From: Verrucomicrobia bacterium S94
GTDB taxonomy: Bacteria > Verrucomicrobiota > Kiritimatiellia > Kiritimatiellales > Pontiellaceae
Length of the DNA stretch: 64,000 nt
NCBI GenBank assembly: GCA_004299845.1
Contig: CP036201.1
Location: forward strand, 1,178,001-1,242,000
Reading direction: 5' to 3'
This document shows positions 45,134 to 54,788 of this stretch, one piece after another. Under the pieces are notes generated by a model. That model made no database searches. It was not told the origin of the DNA and worked only from the letters and a program-made list of their open reading frames with translations. Within the stretch, counting starts at the first letter, position 1. Each line of letters opens with the position of its first letter. Position numbers and translations under genes: made by a program.

Positions 45134-46003
45134 ATGAAGATTTTTTTGAGTGATAAGCTGGTTGATGAAAAAGATGCGGTAGTTTCTGTTTTTGACCATG
45201 GACTGTTGTACGGCGACGGGGTGTTTGAAGGGATCCGTGCGTATAACGGCAGGGTATTTCTGCTGGATGAGCATATTGAACGTCTGTACGACTCGGCTCA
45301 GGCAATTGCGCTGAAGATTCCGATGTCGCGCGAAGAGATGACGCAGGCTGTTGTGGATACCTGTAAAGCGAATGATATTTCGGACGGCTATATCCGGCTG
45401 GTGGTCACCCGCGGAAAAGGCACTCTGGGACTGAACCCGTATCTGTGCGATAAGGCCGAAGTGATCATCATTGCGGCAAAAATTCAGCTCTATCCGCAGG
45501 AGCTTTACGATAACGGGCTTAAACTTGTAACCGTTGGCACCATCCGGAATCACCCGGAGGCCATTAATCCGCGCATTAAGAGCCTGAATTATCTGAATAA
45601 CATCATGGCGAAAATCGAAGCCATCAATGCCGGTTGCATGGAATGTCTGATGCTGAATCACAAAGGTGAGGTGGCCGAAGCTTCGGGCGACAATGTTTTT
45701 GTGGTTAAAAACAGTGTAATTACCACACCGCCGAGCACCTGCGGAGCGCTGGAAGGGCTGACCCGCAACAAGGTGATGCAGCTGGCGCGTGGGGCCGGTT
45801 ATGAGGTTCGCGAAGCACCGCTGGCCCGGTATGATCTTTATGTGGCCGATGAGGTGTTTCTAAGCGGAACCGCCGCCGAAATTATTGCGGTGGTTGATGT
45901 AGATAAACGTGAAATCGGCAGTGGGGAACCGGGAGAAATTACCCGAAAACTTGCAGCGCTTTACCATGAGGCGGCACGATCCGAAGGAACCCCGATCGGG
46001 TAA
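45134..46003 (+). CDS. ilvE: Branched-chain amino acid aminotransferase
   Basis: PLP fold-type IV transaminase, 289 aa from ATG 45134 (a TTG at 45122 is in frame but abuts the AAGGA site). Conserved FDHGLLYGDGVFEGIRAYNG, the PLP lysine in NPRIKSLNYLNNI, and the acidic-cofactor region EASGDNVFVVK and FLSGTAAEIIAV. Transfers amino groups to and from Leu/Ile/Val ketoacids; D-amino-acid transaminase relatives cannot be fully excluded. Followed by a terminator. Confidence 0.92.
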   Translation: MKIFLSDKLVDEKDAVVSVFDHGLLYGDGVFEGIRAYNGRVFLLDEHIERLYDSAQAIALKIPMSREEMTQAVVDTCKANDISDGYIRLVVTRGKGTLGLNPYLCDKAEVIIIAAKIQLYPQELYDNGLKLVTVGTIRNHPEAINPRIKSLNYLNNIMAKIEAINAGCMECLMLNHKGEVAEASGDNVFVVKNSVITTPPSTCGALEGLTRNKVMQLARGAGYEVREAPLARYDLYVADEVFLSGTAAEIIAVVDVDKREIGSGEPGEITRKLAALYHEAARSEGTPIG

Positions 46004-46026
46004 GTTACGTTTCAGACGTACTTTGC

Positions 46027-46070
46027 AAAACCACGGCGTGCGGCCTTTGTTTCTGCGCGGCGTGGTTTTT
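46027..46070 (+). terminator. Rho-independent terminator of ilvE
   Basis: AAAACCACG (46027-46035) pairs with CGTGGTTTT (46061-46069), with extra inner GC pairing, then a T run. Closes the glmM-lolD-ilvE stretch before the mcsA operon. Confidence 0.8.
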
Positions 46071-46149
46071 ACGTTCATCAAAAAGTTTGCACACCGATAA
46101 TCCAACGAATTACCCTAGAGTTTGTCTTAGAGGAAAACAGGATTTTTTA

Positions 46150-46677
46150 ATGAAATGTGAATGTTGCAATGAGAAAGAGGCCACCATCCACCTGACACAG
46201 GTGATTGACGGCGAGGTGAAAAAGCTCAACCTCTGTCAGGCGTGTGCACAGAAAAACGGAATCGATCTAAATTCTCCGATTTCGATTACAGATGTACTTC
46301 TGGGGCTCGGAAATCAGCCGAGCGGTAGTACGCCGCCCACGGACGATTCGGTTTTTGACCTGAGCTGCAGCCGCTGTCAGATGACCCGAGCTGAATTTAA
46401 AAAACGCGCCCGGTTAGGCTGTCCGGAATGTTACAACGCTTTTATGGGCGAACTCAATGCGATCACCCAGGCTATGCATCACAGCCGGCAGCATGTCGGC
46501 AAGATTCCTGCCCGCCAGGGGAATGAAGCGCGTGTTACTGCTCAGATTGCCGCTTTGCAGAAGGATATTGAAACTGCCATTGCCAAAGAAGAATACGAGG
46601 TTGCTGCCACACTGCGCGATAAAATCCGGCAGTTGAAGGAGAGCACCGGCATTGCACCCGAAGGAGGCAAATCGTGA
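46150..46677 (+). CDS. mcsA: McsA-like zinc-finger/UVR protein, McsB activator
   Basis: 175 aa from ATG 46150 with a CAGGA site 9 bp upstream; an in-frame start at 46087 adds non-conserved sequence. Paired zinc-binding motifs: KCECCNEKEAT, LNLCQACAQ, CSRCQMT and GCPECYNAF. The C-terminus is a UVR helix (IETAIAKEEYEVAATLRDKI). This is the McsA layout, the activator of protein-arginine kinase McsB. Its stop overlaps the mcsB GTG start by 4 bp. No CtsR repressor gene precedes it, unlike the Firmicute operon. Confidence 0.93.
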   Translation: MKCECCNEKEATIHLTQVIDGEVKKLNLCQACAQKNGIDLNSPISITDVLLGLGNQPSGSTPPTDDSVFDLSCSRCQMTRAEFKKRARLGCPECYNAFMGELNAITQAMHHSRQHVGKIPARQGNEARVTAQIAALQKDIETAIAKEEYEVAATLRDKIRQLKESTGIAPEGGKS

Positions 46678-47729
46678 CGTTGGACGATATGGTAAAACGC
46701 CATGGAAGCTGGCTTGAGGCCGGTATTGATGAAGGACCGGTGATCAGCAGCCGTATCCGGCTTGCGCGAAATGTTGATGATTACTGTTTTCCGGGATGGG
46801 CCAGCGAAGAGGAAAATTATGCAGTATGGAAACAGGTGTCGGAAATTTTCCGGACCTTGGAACAGCCGTTTCTTTCATGGAACATGCACGACACCGATAC
46901 GCTGGATAAGGAAATTCTTTTTGAACGGCACCTGATCAGTCAGGAACTGGCCCAGCAGGACGACAGTTGCGGCGTTTTTGTGACGCGTGATGAGTGTCTG
47001 TCGATTATGGTCAATGAAGAGGATCATATCCGGATTCAGTCGTTGCAGCCCGGTCTGAATCTGCAGGGAGCCTGGGCCGCGGCCGACAAAATTGACGATG
47101 AGCTGGAATCAAAACTGACGTATGCATTTTCGCCTAAACTCGGTTATCTGACTTCGTGTCCGTCTAATGTGGGTACCGGTATGCGGGCTTCAGTGATGCT
47201 TCACCTGCCGGCTTTGGTGCTGATGGAGGAAATGGACCCGGTGATTAACGGAATTTCAAAAATCGGTCTGGCGGTTCGCGGCATGTGGGGCGAGGGCACA
47301 GAAGCCGCCGGGAACATGTTTCAGGTGTCCAACCAGATTACGCTGGGGCGGCGTGAAGATGAAATAATCGGACACCTTGAGCAGATTGTTCTTGAGCTGA
47401 TTGAACACGAAAACAATGCGCGGATACGCCTGATGAATGAACGCTCCATTGTGGTACAGGACCATGTGTCGCGGGCATTCGGCATCCTGTCCAACGCCAA
47501 ACTGATGACCAGTGGGGAGGCGCTTAATCTGCTCTCAACACTGCGCCTCGGACTTGATCTTGGGATGCTCACGCAGTTTTCCCGGCGCGAATTGGATATG
47601 ATGTTCATTTCCATCCAGCCGGCCCATCTCCAGAAGCTGGAAACAAAGGGGCTGGAGCCGGAAGAACGCGATGTTGTGCGTGCACGGATGTTGCGGGATT
47701 TTATGAAAAATGCTACGGATTCCAAATAA
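46674..47729 (+). CDS. mcsB: Protein-arginine kinase McsB
   Basis: Phosphorylates arginine residues of proteins, tagging them for ClpC. 351 aa, family length. Start GTG at 46674 in a GTGA overlap with mcsA. Guanido-kinase motifs: VISSRIRLARNVDDYCFP, the catalytic-region CPSNVGTGMRASV, VRGMWGEG and RLMNERSIVVQDH. The C-terminal RDVVRA matches the RDxxRA allosteric phosphoarginine-binding motif described in McsB. clpC starts 17 bp downstream. Confidence 0.96.
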   Translation: MTLDDMVKRHGSWLEAGIDEGPVISSRIRLARNVDDYCFPGWASEEENYAVWKQVSEIFRTLEQPFLSWNMHDTDTLDKEILFERHLISQELAQQDDSCGVFVTRDECLSIMVNEEDHIRIQSLQPGLNLQGAWAAADKIDDELESKLTYAFSPKLGYLTSCPSNVGTGMRASVMLHLPALVLMEEMDPVINGISKIGLAVRGMWGEGTEAAGNMFQVSNQITLGRREDEIIGHLEQIVLELIEHENNARIRLMNERSIVVQDHVSRAFGILSNAKLMTSGEALNLLSTLRLGLDLGMLTQFSRRELDMMFISIQPAHLQKLETKGLEPEERDVVRARMLRDFMKNATDSK

Positions 47730-47746
47730 ACTAAAGGTAGAAGAAA

Positions 47747-50263
47747 ATGGATAATTTTACACCACGGGCGCAACAGGTGCTCCAGCTGGCTCGGAAAGAA
47801 GCGGATCGCTTTAACCACGGCTATGTTGGTACAGAGCATATTCTTCTGGGATTGATTGCATTGGGTCACGGTGTTGCCGTGAATGCACTGCAGGCACTGG
47901 GTATTGATCTCGCTTCTGTCCGACTCGAGGTTGAAAAGGCCGTCGGTACCGGACCGGAAACTAAAACCATCGGAAACATCCCGTTCACACCGCGGGCGAA
48001 GAAAGTGCTGGCACTTTCAGCCAGCGAAGCCCGCGGGCTGGGTCACAGTTATGTAGGCACTGAGCATATTCTGCTGGGGCTGCTGCGTGAAGGCGAAGGG
48101 ATTGCCGCGCGTGTGCTGGAGAATCTCGGTGTGGATCTGGATGAAACCCGCTATGAAATTATGAAAACCCTCGATCCGGATTACGACCCGGCATCGGAAG
48201 GAGAATATGAAGATGATGGCGGCGAACCGGAACCGCCGCCGATGGGGAGTGGACAGGCCCGGGGCAAGGGAAAAACCAAAACGCCGGCGCTCAACACCTT
48301 CGGGCGCGATCTGACCAAACTGGCCAAGGATGGTGAACTGGACCCGGTGATTGGACGGAAAGACGAAATTGAACGGGTGATTCAGATTCTCTGCCGCCGC
48401 ACGAAAAACAATCCGGTGCTGCTGGGTGAAGCCGGTGTGGGCAAAACAGCCATTGCCGAGGGACTCGCACAGATTATTCAGGAAGGCAATGTGCCGGATC
48501 TGTTGATCGATAAAAAAGTGATTACACTTGATCTTGCGCTGATGGTGGCCGGAACCAAATACCGCGGACAGTTCGAAGAGCGTATCAAGGCCGTCATGGA
48601 TGAAATCCGCAAAGAAAAGAATATCATTCTGTTTCTTGATGAGTTGCATACAATTGTCGGTGCCGGCTCCGCAGAAGGTACGATGGATGCCGCAAATATC
48701 ATTAAACCGGCGCTTTCACGCGGCGAGTTGCAGTGCATCGGGGCCACTACGCTGAAAGAATATCGCAAATACATTGAAAAAGACGCTGCGCTGGAACGGC
48801 GTTTCCAGACGGTGAATGTAAAAGAACCGTCTGTCGAGGATGCGGTTGAAATTCTCAAGGGGCTGCGTGGAAAATATGAAGAACACCATCATGCCAGGTT
48901 CACCGACGAAGCGATGAAGGCGGCGGTGGAATGTTCTGCCCGTTATCTGCCGGACCGTTTTCTTCCGGACAAGGCCATTGACCTGATTGATGAAGCCGGC
49001 GCACGTGCCCGCATCAACAGCATGAGTCGTCCACCGGAGCTGAAGCAACTGGAAGAGCAGATTCTTGATTTTGAAACCAAGAAGAATAATGCTATTCACG
49101 AACAGAAGTTTGAAGATGCGGCTAATTTCCGGGATCAGGAGCGGCAGAGCAAAGAGAAGCTTGAGCAGCTGCTTGAAGAATGGCGGAAAACGCGTGATGA
49201 AAACCGGTCGGTCGTGGACGATGAGGACATTATGGTTGTCGTATCCAAATGGACCGGTATCCCTGTGATGAAGATGGGCGAAAAAGAGATGGAACGCCTG
49301 CTTCGCATTGAAGAGGTCGTCGGATCTCAGGTCGTCGGTCAAGGCGAAGCGGTCAGCGCAATCTCCCGTGCACTGCGTCGCTCGCGGGCGGATCTGAAAG
49401 ACCCGAAACGGCCGATCGGCTCCTTCATTTTCCTTGGACCGACCGGTGTCGGAAAAACAATGCTGGCCAAAACGCTGGCAGAATTCATGTTCGATGATCC
49501 CGAATCGTTCATTCAGATCGATATGTCGGAATACATGGAAAAATTCAATGCGTCACGTCTGGTCGGTTCGCCTCCGGGCTACGTCGGCCACGAAGAGGGC
49601 GGTCAGCTGACCGAACGCGTGCGACGTCGGCCGTATTCGGTCGTACTGTTCGACGAAGTTGAGAAGGCCCATCCGGATGTCATGCATATGCTGCTTCAGA
49701 TTCTGGAAGAAGGACGCCTGACCGACAGCCTCGGCCGCAGTGTGGATTTCCGGAACACCGTCGTCATCATGACCTCCAATCTCGGTGCCCAGGAAGTTAA
49801 AAAATCCGGTTCGCTCGGATTTTCTCCTTCGAATGATGAGGCCGATTTTGCCAAGCTGAAGGAAATGATGATCGGTGTGGCGAAAAAGACCTTTAAACCG
49901 GAGCTGCTGAACCGTCTGGATGATATGATTGTGTTCCGTGAACTGACGAGAAAAGATCTGGAAACGATCATCAATCTCGAACTGGCCAATATCCAGAACC
50001 GGGTTCTTGGCCGGAACATCGAGTTGAAAATCACCAAATCGGCACGTGAGTTCCTGCTGGAAAAAGGATACGACAAAGCCTACGGTGCGCGGCAGCTTCG
50101 CCGTACCGTTGAGCGTTATCTGGAGGATCCGCTGGCCGAGGAAATTCTTCGCGGAACCATCGAAAGCAATTCGGTCGTGACGGTTAAGGCCAATAAAGAA
50201 GGGCTCACTTTTAAGGGAGTTCCGGTAGTTGAAGAAGCCGCTGCGGACGGAGAGCAGGGCTGA
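47747..50263 (+). CDS. clpC: ClpC-type AAA+ unfoldase
   Basis: 838 aa. Double Clp_N repeat (about 1-145, [12 protein letters not shown] twice), first AAA module with [13 protein letters not shown] and ILFLDELHT, a middle domain with a UVR-like helix ([14 protein letters not shown]), second AAA module with [12 protein letters not shown] and [11 protein letters not shown], and a C-terminal D2 region. Works with ClpP to degrade proteins. Operon mcsA-mcsB-clpC indicates a phosphoarginine-dependent proteolysis system. A terminator follows 37 bp after the stop. Confidence 0.97.
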   Translation: MDNFTPRAQQVLQLARKEADRFNHGYVGTEHILLGLIALGHGVAVNALQALGIDLASVRLEVEKAVGTGPETKTIGNIPFTPRAKKVLALSASEARGLGHSYVGTEHILLGLLREGEGIAARVLENLGVDLDETRYEIMKTLDPDYDPASEGEYEDDGGEPEPPPMGSGQARGKGKTKTPALNTFGRDLTKLAKDGELDPVIGRKDEIERVIQILCRRTKNNPVLLGEAGVGKTAIAEGLAQIIQEGNVPDLLIDKKVITLDLALMVAGTKYRGQFEERIKAVMDEIRKEKNIILFLDELHTIVGAGSAEGTMDAANIIKPALSRGELQCIGATTLKEYRKYIEKDAALERRFQTVNVKEPSVEDAVEILKGLRGKYEEHHHARFTDEAMKAAVECSARYLPDRFLPDKAIDLIDEAGARARINSMSRPPELKQLEEQILDFETKKNNAIHEQKFEDAANFRDQERQSKEKLEQLLEEWRKTRDENRSVVDDEDIMVVVSKWTGIPVMKMGEKEMERLLRIEEVVGSQVVGQGEAVSAISRALRRSRADLKDPKRPIGSFIFLGPTGVGKTMLAKTLAEFMFDDPESFIQIDMSEYMEKFNASRLVGSPPGYVGHEEGGQLTERVRRRPYSVVLFDEVEKAHPDVMHMLLQILEEGRLTDSLGRSVDFRNTVVIMTSNLGAQEVKKSGSLGFSPSNDEADFAKLKEMMIGVAKKTFKPELLNRLDDMIVFRELTRKDLETIINLELANIQNRVLGRNIELKITKSAREFLLEKGYDKAYGARQLRRTVERYLEDPLAEEILRGTIESNSVVTVKANKEGLTFKGVPVVEEAAADGEQG

Positions 50264-50299
50264 GACAGCCATAGCTGCGACACGACTTCGCTGAAAAAT

Positions 50300-50337
50300 A
50301 AGAGCCACCCGCAATCGCGCTGTGGCTCTTTTGCTTT
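50300..50337 (+). terminator. Rho-independent terminator of clpC
   Basis: AAGAGCCAC (50300-50308) and GTGGCTCTT (50322-50330) make a 9-bp stem with a 13-nt loop followed by a T-rich tail. Confidence 0.85.
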
Positions 50338-50393
50338 TGCAGGAAAAGCTTTGTCTCTGTTCATCATAACAGATAAATTGTGGCCTCTTTTAA

Positions 50394-50693
50394 ATGGGAG
50401 AGAAACCGGATATGCCGACGGAAGCGGATACCAGAGCAATTCCTATGACAAGTCTGAAGGCTTTTGAAATCCCTCTTCCCCCATTGGATAAACAACAACG
50501 CATCGTAGACCTTCTCGATGCGTTATCGGCCCGCATCCAGAGGTTGGAAAAACGACGCGCGCTCGCCTCGCTCACCTCGACGCCGCCTTCCGGGGAAAGC
50601 TCTGATGTTCCAGGGGTTGGAGGGGCACACTTTGTACCGCAGGCGTCCCGCCTGCCTCGCCGTACCGCCGGCATCCTACCGGTGGCCGGATAA
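50394..50693 (+). pseudogene. Remnant of type I restriction specificity subunit (HsdS)
   Basis: A short open stretch encodes FEIPLPPLDKQQRIVDLLDA followed by an LSARIQRLEKRRALA helix. This is the conserved motif plus coiled-coil that closes a target-recognition domain in HsdS. Full HsdS is about 400 aa; only about 45 recognisable residues remain, and the rest of the frame reads through repeat-like DNA (RLPRRTAGILPV). No hsdR or hsdM is nearby. Most likely the decayed end of a lost R-M locus; an unrelated short protein is less likely. Confidence 0.6.
50640..50690. repeat. GC-rich palindromic intergenic repeat
   Basis: CAGGCG-TCC-CGCCTG (50640-50654) is a perfect inverted repeat, followed by CCGGCATCCTACCGGTGGCC (50669-50688), which is also partly self-complementary. 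Its translation reads RLPRRTAGILPV, a phrase I associate with dispersed non-coding repeats in PVC genomes. It directly abuts the HsdS remnant and the ribosome site of the next gene. Confidence 0.5.
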
Positions 50694-50705
50694 AAAGGAG
50701 TGGAC

Positions 50706-52448
50706 ATGAGCGATCTTGAAAAACTGAAAAAGCTGCTGACCGCCGGCAATCTCGTTGCCGCGGCGGGCAATACCTATTTCGAGCGCGGCGAGGCCTATTG
50801 TTCGGACGGGCTGGTGCATCATCTTCGTTTTGAAGAGGATGAATTATGCGCGGTGGTGGAGGGGAGCAAGCCGTACCGCACATCGCTCTATGAAATCGAC
50901 GGCAAACTGGAAGGGGAGTGCGACTGCCCTTTGGGCCAGCGCATGAAGTTCTGCAAACACCTGGTTGCCACGGGGCTGGCCTTTGTCAACGGGGATTCAA
51001 CGGACGGCACCAAACGTATGCCGCCGAAAAAGACGGGGCGATCAGATTCGGAAATCCTGCAGGCCTGGCTCAAAAAACAGAAGAAGGCGGATCTGGTTGC
51101 GTTGCTCTATGATCAATGCGTGGAAGATCCCGACTTTTTTGACCGTCTGCTGGTGAAAGCGGCGGCGGCGAATCCCGCGGACCTCTCAGAGATGAAGCGA
51201 ATGATCCAGCAGAGTTATGCCATCCATGGCTTTGTCGATTGGCGCAACACCCGCGGATATTATTATAAGCTGAATCAGGTGGCGGATTCTCTGCGCGGTC
51301 TGCTGAAAAAAGGCGAATCGTCGGCCGTGATTGAGCTGACCGAATATGCCATGAAGCGCTGGGAGACGGCGATCAACCATATCGATGATTCGGACGGCGG
51401 CATGGGTATGGCGCGCGATGAGCTGCATGAACTGCACCTTCAGGCCTGCCGGGCCGCAAAGCCCGATCCGTTGAAGTTGGCGGAGCGTCTATTCAGAATC
51501 ACGCTGAACAGCGAATGGGAAATGTTCTACACGGCGTATGAAACCTATGCACCGATCTGGGGAACCGCCGGGCGGAATCGCTATCGTGAACGGGTGGAAG
51601 CGGAATGGAACAAACTGCCGCGCCTACTTGCCGGGGATGACGATCCAAACCGATACGGAAATTCCTGCTGGCTGGAAAACCTGATGCTGACGTTTGCGCG
51701 CGAGGACGGCGATTTTGAACAGGAGCTGGAAATCCTGCAGCGCGACCTTTCACATGCTTCCAGCTATTCCAAACTAGCCCGTCGCTGTGCGGAGGAAAAC
51801 CAGCTCGACCGCGCGGTCCAATGGCTGGAAAAGGGAAGGGCGGCTTCGAAAGGGGCCTGGCAGCTTGAAGAGCAGTGTGCGGAACTCTATTGGAAACAGC
51901 GGCGCTATGATGAAGCGCTGGCGTTATACTGGAAGCTGTTTGAACGCCGGCAGATGCTTGAACGCTATAAGACGCTGATCGGGCACGCAAAAAAACGTAA
52001 GGCGCTCGACACGTGGCGCGAAAAAGCGCTGTCCGCAATCCGTGCGGATATTGATGTGCGGAAAAAAGAGGGGAAAAAGCGGTACTGGGCGGTGGCCGAC
52101 CATTCCTTGCTGGTAGAGATTTTTCTCTGGGAAAAGGATGTTGAGCAGGCCTGGCGCGAGGCGGTTGAGGGCGGCTGCTCACAAATGCTCTGGATGCGTG
52201 TCTGTAAAAAACGGGAAGCGGACTTTCCGGCCGAGGTCTATCCGATCTACCTCCGGCTCGCGCACAAAAACGCCGCGCAACGCAATAACGATGCCTACCG
52301 GGAAGCCGTCAAAAAAATCAAGGCCGCCGGGAAGCTGGCTCTTCAGTGTGGTGAGCGGGAAGCGTTCGATACCGCACTTGAAGCCATACGCAAAGAGCAC
52401 AAACCGAAGCGCAATTTAATGAAATACCTCACTGAAGCCGGGCTTTAG
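50706..52448 (+). CDS. SWIM zinc-finger protein with TPR-like region
   Basis: 580 aa, cytoplasmic. Start at ATG 50706 with AAGGAG 5 bp before; GTG 50700 overlaps that site. The SWIM motif C-x-C-x7-C-x-H is in GECDCPLGQRMKFCKHLVA (about residues 67-85). The long helical remainder includes repeat-like segments (LDRAVQWLEKGRAASKGAWQ, RYDEALALYWKLFERR). SWIM domains bind DNA or protein; similar stand-alone proteins are of unknown role. It sits between an R-M remnant and argS, so it could be part of a lost or partial defence locus, but nothing proves this. Confidence 0.85.
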   Translation: MSDLEKLKKLLTAGNLVAAAGNTYFERGEAYCSDGLVHHLRFEEDELCAVVEGSKPYRTSLYEIDGKLEGECDCPLGQRMKFCKHLVATGLAFVNGDSTDGTKRMPPKKTGRSDSEILQAWLKKQKKADLVALLYDQCVEDPDFFDRLLVKAAAANPADLSEMKRMIQQSYAIHGFVDWRNTRGYYYKLNQVADSLRGLLKKGESSAVIELTEYAMKRWETAINHIDDSDGGMGMARDELHELHLQACRAAKPDPLKLAERLFRITLNSEWEMFYTAYETYAPIWGTAGRNRYRERVEAEWNKLPRLLAGDDDPNRYGNSCWLENLMLTFAREDGDFEQELEILQRDLSHASSYSKLARRCAEENQLDRAVQWLEKGRAASKGAWQLEEQCAELYWKQRRYDEALALYWKLFERRQMLERYKTLIGHAKKRKALDTWREKALSAIRADIDVRKKEGKKRYWAVADHSLLVEIFLWEKDVEQAWREAVEGGCSQMLWMRVCKKREADFPAEVYPIYLRLAHKNAAQRNNDAYREAVKKIKAAGKLALQCGEREAFDTALEAIRKEHKPKRNLMKYLTEAGL

Positions 52449-52516
52449 ATCCGATTCAGGATTGATTTTTATGTGGGCGGGAAATAATGTCCGCCTCTTT
52501 TTACGGAGTTGAAGAT

Positions 52517-54244
52517 ATGCGCGAGTTTGCCACTTTTGAAGAACGTCTGTCCGCCTGGACGGAAGAAGCCATGCAGTCGATTTTTGATCTGAGCGGTGCC
52601 GAGGTCAATCTGGGGGTTTCTCCAACCAATAATGAAAAATTCGGTGATTACCAGTGTAATGCGGCGATGGTGCTCTCAAAACAGCTGAAGAAAGCTCCTC
52701 GTGAAATTGCCCGGCAGTTTGTCGATTCGGCCGAACTTCCCGATTTTGTGGAAAAGATTGAAATCGCGGGACCGGGATTCATTAATTTTTTCCTGTCGAA
52801 TCGTGCACTGGCCGATTATATCCAGGCGCTGGAAAAAGATCCGAATCTGGGTGCTGAGCAGGTGGGAGAGGGGAAGAAAGTCATTATCGACTATTCAAGC
52901 CCCAATGTTGCAAAATCGATGCACATCGGCCACATCCGTTCTACGGTGATCGGTAATGCTATTGACCGCCTTTTCCGTTTTCTGGGCTATGACGTTATTG
53001 CTGACAATCATCTTGGCGACTGGGGCACCCAGTTCGGGCTGATGCTGGTGGGATACCGTGAATTTGTGAATGAAGCAGTACTGGCGGTTTCGCCGGTTGA
53101 AGAGCTCGAACGAATTTATGTGGCCAGTTATAACCGCTCGAAAGAGGATGAATCCTGGCGTGACCGGGCTAAAGCCGAGCTGGTGAAGCTGCAGCAGGGC
53201 GATGTGGAAAACCGTAAACTGTGGGAAAAATTCATCGAACTTTCCATCGGCGAGTTCAATACCATTTACGACCGCCTGGGCGTCAAATTCGACCTGTATC
53301 GCGGCGAAAGTTTTTACAATGATCGCTTGCCCGAAATCATTCGTGCTCTAGAGGAGAAGGGGCTGGCAAAAGAGAGCGAAGGCGCACTGATTGTCGATCT
53401 TGAAGATGACGGTATGCCGGTCTGCATTGTCCGGAAAAGCGATGGAGGATACAATTATGCCACCACCGACCTTGCTACTGTAGAGTCGCGCATTGAAGAG
53501 TTCGATCCTGATCGGATTATTTATGTGACTGATGAACGCCAGCAACTGCATTTCAAGCAGTTTTTCACAATTGCGGAAAAACTTGGAATGAAGGCCAATC
53601 TGGTACACGTCTGGTTCGGGCTGATGCGCCTTCCGGAAGCCACATTTTCCACCCGAGAAGGTAATGTCATTAAATTGTCCGCCATGCTGGATGAGGCCGA
53701 GGCCCGTGCGCTGGAGATGGTTAAATCCAGCAGTCCCGAAATGCCGGAAGAACAGCAGAAAGACCTTGCAAAAGCCATCGGCATCGGGGCAGTCAAGTAC
53801 ACGGATCTGAGCCAGAATCCGCAGAGTCTGGTTACTTTCACCTGGGAAAAAGCGTTGAATATGGAAGGAAATTCCGCGCCGTATCTGCAATATGCGTACG
53901 CTCGAATTTCTTCGGTATATGATAAATGGAAGGACCAGTATCCCGGCATTCAGCTGGATGACTGTTCAATAAATATTGAACACGAAATCGAGCGTCGGCT
54001 TGCGGTTAAACTGACCCGTTTTCCGGCTGCTGTACGCGCTGCCGCCGACAACTATCGTCCCAATATCATGGCGGACTATCTGTACGACCTGGCGCAGATC
54101 TACAGCAGTTTTTATCAGAATGTACCTTTTCTTAAGGCAGAGGAAGGCATTCGCGAAAGCCGTATTCGGCTGTGCAGAAACACTGCACGCATTCTAAAAC
54201 AGGGGCTGGAACTTCTGGGGATCGAAACCCGCGAACGAATCTGA
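52517..54244 (+). CDS. argS: Arginyl-tRNA synthetase
   Basis: Charges tRNA-Arg. 575 aa from ATG 52517, preceded by GGAG at 8 bp; an ATG at 52487 is in frame. N-terminal Arg_S domain (FGDYQCNAAMVLSKQLKK), class I signature SPNVAKSMHIGHIRSTVIG with HIGH, the KMSK-equivalent STREGNVIKLSAML, and the C-terminal anticodon domain (ending LLGIETRERI). The downstream terminator contains an IS relic. Confidence 0.98.
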   Translation: MREFATFEERLSAWTEEAMQSIFDLSGAEVNLGVSPTNNEKFGDYQCNAAMVLSKQLKKAPREIARQFVDSAELPDFVEKIEIAGPGFINFFLSNRALADYIQALEKDPNLGAEQVGEGKKVIIDYSSPNVAKSMHIGHIRSTVIGNAIDRLFRFLGYDVIADNHLGDWGTQFGLMLVGYREFVNEAVLAVSPVEELERIYVASYNRSKEDESWRDRAKAELVKLQQGDVENRKLWEKFIELSIGEFNTIYDRLGVKFDLYRGESFYNDRLPEIIRALEEKGLAKESEGALIVDLEDDGMPVCIVRKSDGGYNYATTDLATVESRIEEFDPDRIIYVTDERQQLHFKQFFTIAEKLGMKANLVHVWFGLMRLPEATFSTREGNVIKLSAMLDEAEARALEMVKSSSPEMPEEQQKDLAKAIGIGAVKYTDLSQNPQSLVTFTWEKALNMEGNSAPYLQYAYARISSVYDKWKDQYPGIQLDDCSINIEHEIERRLAVKLTRFPAAVRAAADNYRPNIMADYLYDLAQIYSSFYQNVPFLKAEEGIRESRIRLCRNTARILKQGLELLGIETRERI

Positions 54245-54274
54245 TAGAGAACGCATTTTGTGCAAACTAAACCA

Positions 54275-54302
54275 AACCGGTACTCGTGTGTGCCGGTTTT
54301 TT
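54275..54302 (+). terminator. Rho-independent terminator of argS, interrupted by IS relic
   Basis: AACCGG (54275-54280) and CCGGTT (54293-54298) form the stem, followed by T residues. The T-tract GGTTTTTT is the exact 8-bp target duplicated on the far side of the IS relic (54781-54788), so the element inserted into this terminator. Six Ts remain next to the stem. Confidence 0.85.
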
Positions 54303-54780
54303 GGTTCTTCTCGGAAGAGCGTCTTTTAGAGGCTTCGCCTTGTCGATAGATTTGGCAGATCGTAGATCTTCAGATGAAGGTAGCGTTCGTCGCGGTAGCC
54401 GTAGGCCTGCCGTGTCAGCCATCCGATTTTGTTGTTGAAGCCTTCCTGGCTGGCGCTGGTGAGGCAGCCGTGGTTCCAGTAGGCCAGCAGGCCGTTCATT
54501 CGTTGCCGGATTGTTTTGGCCATGGTTTTCAGGCAGGCAATGCCGGATTCTTCGGCCATGGCGCACCATTTCTCAAATGCCAACTTTGCGATGCTTGCCC
54601 CCGGAGCCATCCGATAAATATTGCGCAGGTATTCTTTCATGGCGGAGGCGGTACCGAGGTCTTCAAAGCGTTCGCGCAGTTCACCAAGTTCCTCTTTAGC
54701 CTCTCTTTTGTGTAGGAGCTTTAGAAAGAAACGACAACCAGCTGTTTATTTCAACTCAAGACGCTCTTCCGTGAAGAGGC
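54303..54780 (-). mobile_element. Internally deleted ISL3-family insertion sequence
   Basis: A 478-bp element bounded by 23-bp inverted ends (54303-54325 and 54758-54780) that match at 20 of 23 positions and share GGAAGAGCGTCTT. It is flanked by perfect 8-bp direct repeats GGTTTTTT (54295-54302, 54781-54788). The 8-bp duplication and a GGTTCTTC-type tip fit the ISL3 family. Only the C-terminal part of the transposase remains inside. It is thus a defective, MITE-like derivative that a full-length relative could have mobilised. Confidence 0.9.
54326..54733 (-). pseudogene. ISL3 transposase C-terminal fragment
   Basis: About 135 codons, open from about 54733 to the stop at 54326 directly inside the left inverted repeat. 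Contains FFLKLLHKREAKEELGEL, then MNGLLAYWNHGCLT and EGFNNKIGWLTRQAYGYRDE, the C-terminal DDE_Tnp_ISL3 signature. ISL3 transposases are about 400-440 aa, so the N-terminal two thirds, including most of the catalytic DDE triad, are gone. An ATG at 54640 could give a 104-residue peptide, but no function is expected. Confidence 0.9.
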
Positions 54781-54788
54781 GGTTTTTT

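Noticed and set aside
54374-54715. Plus-strand protein of 113 codons rich in Val/Ala
   Set aside because: It is the antisense of the transposase remnant inside the IS relic.
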